DNA from: JBECKR01 sp040235415
GTDB lineage: Bacteria > Acidobacteriota > Polarisedimenticolia > Polarisedimenticolales > Polarisedimenticolaceae
NCBI GenBank assembly: GCA_040235415.1
Contig: JBECKR010000232.1
Span: forward strand, 1-8,418
Reading direction: 5' to 3'
DNA: 8,418 nucleotides
Program-made: the position numbers and the translations under genes
Shown here: positions 6,445 through 8,418 of the stretch, one piece after another
How the letters are laid out: every line of letters begins with the position of its first letter
Numbering within the stretch: the stretch's first letter is position 1
Notes under the pieces: model-generated
What the model was told of the DNA's origin: nothing
Seen by the model: the letters and a program-made list of their open reading frames with translations, nothing else
The model's database searches: none

Positions 6445-6990
6445 ATGACCAAGAGAGAACGCCGTCTCGTCGTCGCCGTCGCCACGACGCTGCTCGTCGC
6501 GGCCGCCGGCGCGCAACCGATGATCGGCACCGCCGCGCCGGGCTTCGACCTCGCCACGGTCGGCGGCGGGTCGCTGAGTCTCGGCGACCTCGAGGGCCGG
6601 TACGTCGTGCTGCACTTCGGTGCCAGCTGGTGACCGTTCTGTAATGCGGAGGCTCCGCATTTACAGGCGCTCGACGACACGTTCCGGGACCGCGGCGTTC
6701 GCGCCGTCGTGATCGACGTCAAGGAGGACGCGGCCAAGGCCGCGGCCTGGGCGAAGCACGTGGGATGGACGATCCCCGTGCTGCTCGACACGGACGGCGA
6801 GGTCGCGAAGCGCTACGCCCCGGAGGGAGTGGTTCCGGACCTGCCTCGCGACCAGGTCCCGATCGCGGGCAACCTCATCATCGACCGCGAGGGGACGATC
6901 CGGTTCTACTCCCTGCTCGACTCCAGGAACTTCGACGCGAAGCTCGTGGAGCTCACGGCGAAGCTCGAGCAGCTGCTCGCGGCCGAATGA
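6445..6990 (+). CDS. Exported thioredoxin-fold redoxin (TlpA/AhpC-TSA type), selenoprotein with Sec at residue 63
   Basis: Read through one in-frame TGA (6631-6633), the gene encodes 181 residues. A signal peptide (about 1-23, K-R-E-R-R then a hydrophobic run ending A-G-A) sends it out of the cytoplasm. The thioredoxin-like domain follows: P-G-F-D-L (32-36), a strand V-V-L-H-F-G-A-S-W (54-62), then TGA-P-F-C, so the usual W-C-x-x-C becomes W-U-P-F-C with U63 and C66. Downstream are A-E-A-P-H-L (68-73), W-T-I-P-V-L-L-D (108-115), a likely cis-Pro P139, and N-L-I-I-D-R-E-G-T-I-R-F (143-154), all standard for the family. Expected role: periplasmic thiol-disulfide or peroxide reductase with a selenol nucleophile. 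The frame is intact on both sides of the TGA, and a SECIS-like hairpin follows it. The start ATG has AGGGGG at 6433-6438. Its stop overlaps the next gene's start (ATGA). If the TGA were a real stop, only a 62-residue useless fragment would be made. Confidence 0.9.
6639..6666 (+). promoter_or_regulatory. SECIS-like stem-loop for the redoxin UGA
   Basis: Bases 6639-6644 pair with 6661-6666 and 6645-6649 with 6655-6659, an 11-bp stem with one bulged T (6660) and an AGGCT loop (6650-6654). The loop begins 16 bases after the TGA. From memory, the E. coli fdhF SECIS has a bulged U, an AGGUCU loop and 17 bases from UGA to loop, which is very close. The stem forces codons rare in this GC-rich context (TGT, AAT, CAT, TTA), as expected if RNA structure is under selection within a coding region. 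Confidence 0.8.
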
Positions 6991-7514
6991 TCCGGGCGGG
7001 CGCCGCGCTCGCGCTCGCGCTGGCCTGCGCCGCGTGCGGCACGGACCGGCCCGGCGGGGAGCGCTCGCCGGCCGGGAGGGAGCATCTGACGGTCGGCGCG
7101 ATCACGGCCGCGACCGTGCCGGCCGGCGGTGCCGTGGAGGTCGCGATTCCGGTGAACGTCGCCGACGGCTTCCACGTCCAGGCGAACCCGGCCGCGAGCG
7201 AGTTCCTGGTCCCGCTCGAGCTCCGCCTCCGCCCGCTTCCCGGCGTGGCTCCCGGGGCGCCGCGGTATCCCGCGGCCGAGCCGTACCGCCTGCAGGGCTC
7301 GGACGACCCGCTGCTGACGTACGCCGGCACGATCACGATCGCGTTGCCGCTCGCCGTCGACCCGGGCGTCCGCGCGGGCCGCGTGGCGCTGAGAGGGACC
7401 GTGCGGTACCAGGCCTGCGACGCGACGCGCTGCTACGTTCCGTCCGAGGTGCCGCTCGAGATCCCGCTCGTCATCGTCGACGGTGCGGGCCTCACCCCGA
7501 CTTCCTCGCCCTGA
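6987..7514 (+). CDS. DsbD N-terminal-domain-like exported protein, probable lipoprotein
   Basis: The 175-residue product resembles the periplasmic N-terminal (alpha) domain of the disulfide reductase DsbD without its membrane and thioredoxin domains. Key marks are the G-F-H-V-Q-A-N-P strand (61-68), the L-L-T-Y-A-G pattern (109-114), and Y-Q-A-C-D-A-T-R-C-Y (141-150) with the C144/C149 pair that accepts and passes electrons in nDsbD. The N-terminus is a hydrophobic leader ending A-C-A-A-C-G; C17 is a likely lipidation site although the lipobox is not perfect. The ATG at 6987 overlaps the redoxin stop by 4 bases, so translational coupling is likely and the two should act together. No integral-membrane partner of the CcdA/DsbD type is in the window, so the electron source must lie elsewhere. 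The 3' end overlaps the convergent methyltransferase by 23 bases. Confidence 0.87.
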   Translation: MIRAGAALALALACAACGTDRPGGERSPAGREHLTVGAITAATVPAGGAVEVAIPVNVADGFHVQANPAASEFLVPLELRLRPLPGVAPGAPRYPAAEPYRLQGSDDPLLTYAGTITIALPLAVDPGVRAGRVALRGTVRYQACDATRCYVPSEVPLEIPLVIVDGAGLTPTSSP

Positions 7515-8277
7515 AGTTGATCCCGACGGTCCCGAACTTCGCCGCGCTCGAGCTCTGCGGGGCGCCGTCGAAGACCGCCGCCCGCCAGGTGATCTCGAAG
7601 CCTTCGAAGCCCGCGGCCTCGACCGTTCTCGCGAGCTCTCCTTCCAGGAGAGCGCCGGCGATTCACCCGGTCCAGAGATCGATCTTGCGCTTCGCGCCCT
7701 CGGAGACCGGCCGCTGCACGAGGATGTCCCCGATCTGCAGCCGTCCGCCGGGCTTCAGCACGCGGTGCATCTCGCGGAGGACGCGCGCCTTGTCGGGGCA
7801 GAGGTTCAGCACGCCGTTCGAGATGACGACGTCGGCCCAGCCGTCGCCGACCGGGAGGTCCTCGAGATAGCCCTGCCGGAACTCGACCTGATCGAGCCCG
7901 ATCTCGTCGCGGGCCGCCACGGCCTCCGCGAGCATCTCGGCCGTCATGTCGATCCCGATCACCGCTCCGGACTCGCCGACCTGGCGGGCGGCGACGAAGC
8001 TGTCGATCCCGGCGCCGCATCCCAGATCGACGACGCGCTCGCCGGGACGCAGCGGCGCGATCGCGAACGGGTTTCCCGTCCCCGCGAAGCGCTCGACGGC
8101 GCGCTCCGGGATGCCGTCGAGCCAGGCGTCGCGGTACCCGGCGATCCCGGCCAGTCTGCGGCCGGTGTGGAAGTGGAACCCCTTCGCCGGCTGGCGGGCG
8201 ACCTCGCGGTACTCGCCGCGGATCGCGTCCCGCAGCTCTCCGACGTCGACCTCGGGCACGGGCGTGGAATCGGCCAT
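7492..8277 (-). CDS. ArsM-like SAM-dependent methyltransferase, selenoprotein with Sec at residue 205
   Basis: Read through one in-frame TGA (7665-7663), the gene encodes 261 residues. It has a class I Rossmann methyltransferase fold: an N-terminal G-F-H-F-H-T-G-R segment (33-40), S-adenosylmethionine motif I V-V-D-L-G-C-G-A-G (82-90), acidic motif G-I-D-M-T (108-112), I-S-N-G-V-L-N-L-C-P-D-K (152-163), and V-L-K-P-G-G-R-L (173-180). This set is typical of the arsenite methyltransferase-like/UbiE-related group. The family then has W-T-G-C-I-A-G-A; here the codon for that Cys is TGA, giving W-T-G-U-I-A-G-A, and 56 more residues follow in frame with the usual A-G-F-E-G-F...F-R-A-R-K ending. In ArsM enzymes conserved cysteines bind As(III); C160 and U205 are the natural candidates here, but the real substrate is unproven. 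The ATG at 8277 is chosen over one at 8331 because AGGAGA sits just before it and a -10 box lies between the two. Cytoplasmic. Confidence 0.9.
7630..7660 (-). promoter_or_regulatory. SECIS-like stem-loop for the methyltransferase UGA
   Basis: On the minus strand GCTCTCC (7653-7647) pairs perfectly with GGAGAGC (7641-7635) around a TGGAA loop, with a possible 3-bp lower stem (7660-7658 with 7632-7630). The loop begins 16 bases after the TGA, the same distance as in the redoxin gene, and again has GG at loop positions 2-3. No bulged U is obvious in the upper stem, so this is a less canonical element than the redoxin one. Confidence 0.7.
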
Positions 8278-8309
8278 GACGTCTCCTCGGTCCGTGGGGG
8301 GCTCTTGGC

Positions 8310-8315
8310 AGTGTA
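8310..8315 (-). promoter_or_regulatory. Candidate -10 box of the methyltransferase gene
   Basis: TACACT on the minus strand keeps four of six -10 bases and would start transcription about 26 bases before the ATG at 8277. No good -35 is seen. It supports the shorter start, since an ATG at 8331 would lie upstream of it. Confidence 0.35.
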
Positions 8316-8380
8316 CCGCGAACGTCGTCATTGCGCGTGAGACGGTCCCGCGCTCCGGTCGTCCCTCCCCGCAGAACAGG

Positions 8381-8394
8381 ACGGGCCGGCCCGT
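8381..8394. repeat. 14-bp perfect palindrome upstream of the methyltransferase
   Basis: ACGGGCC is followed directly by its reverse complement GGCCCGT. It lies about 70 bases upstream of the candidate -10. It could be a dimeric regulator site or chance in GC-rich DNA. The remaining sequence from 8316 to 8418 shows no coding region I can support. Confidence 0.25.
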
Positions 8395-8418
8395 TCGCGA
8401 AGACGGCGGCCGCTGCGG

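Noticed and set aside
6639..6666. Redoxin hairpin as an intrinsic terminator
   Set aside because: Only three T residues follow the GC part and they belong to the stem; conserved thioredoxin-fold coding continues through and beyond it.
6445..6990. Redoxin as a pseudogene broken by a nonsense mutation
   Set aside because: There is one stop only, no frameshift, it lies exactly on a catalytic Cys codon, a SECIS-like stem follows, and a second gene nearby shows the same pattern.
8278..8331. Methyltransferase start at the ATG at 8331
   Set aside because: The extra 18 residues look non-coding, a -10-like TACACT lies within them, and AGGAGA precedes the ATG at 8277.
1..8418. CRISPR array, tRNA, rRNA, insertion sequence or phage genes
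   Set aside because: No repeat-spacer pattern, cloverleaf, transposase or phage-like frame was seen on either strand.

Overview
The window is GC-rich (roughly 70% by eye) bacterial chromosomal DNA with strong third-position G/C bias. It carries eight genes and almost no spare sequence. Two separate Hanks-type Ser/Thr kinase genes, a secreted subtilase with a PKD domain, a surface beta-helix protein with a C-terminal domain I associate with Acidobacteriota-like genomes, and many GC-rich hairpins suggest an Acidobacteriota (Thermoanaerobaculia-like) bacterium or a similar lineage such as Myxococcota or an Eisenbacteria-like phylum. This placement is inference; there is no rRNA or marker gene here.

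Layout, left to right. 1-255: C-terminal tail of a membrane-anchored Ser/Thr kinase. 322-1160: a probable two-gene unit, a four-helix membrane protein and a PhnB-like VOC protein. 1203-2905: a promoter candidate, a set of nested hairpins, and a secreted S8 subtilase with a C-terminal PKD domain. 2925-4361: a strong GC hairpin, then a secreted right-handed beta-helix protein. 4369-6389: a kinase with one membrane helix and an extracytoplasmic TPR region. 6386-7514: an operon of a thioredoxin-fold redoxin and a DsbD N-domain-like lipoprotein. 7492-8277 on the minus strand: an ArsM-like SAM methyltransferase, convergent with the operon. The last 140 bases hold only that gene's promoter region and a palindrome.

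The main discovery is that two genes are interrupted by a single in-frame TGA that falls exactly where the family has a functional cysteine, and both read on to a normal C-terminus. In the redoxin the TGA (6631-6633) replaces the first Cys of the W-C-x-x-C motif, giving W-U-P-F-C. In the methyltransferase the TGA (7665-7663, minus strand) replaces the Cys of the family motif W-T-G-C-I-A-G-A. Each TGA is followed by a stem-loop whose apical loop begins 16 nt after the TGA and has GG as its second and third bases, the geometry of a bacterial SECIS element. I read both as selenoproteins, so the organism should encode selA, selB, selC and selD elsewhere.

How the genes may work together: the Sec-redoxin (exported) and the DsbD-N-like lipoprotein (exported, with the CxxxxC pair of nDsbD) overlap by 4 bases and probably form a periplasmic thiol/selenol redox pair. 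The convergent Sec-methyltransferase is cytoplasmic and may act on a metalloid or thiol/selenol substrate. Kinases, protease and beta-helix protein are ordinary signalling and surface functions for such lineages.
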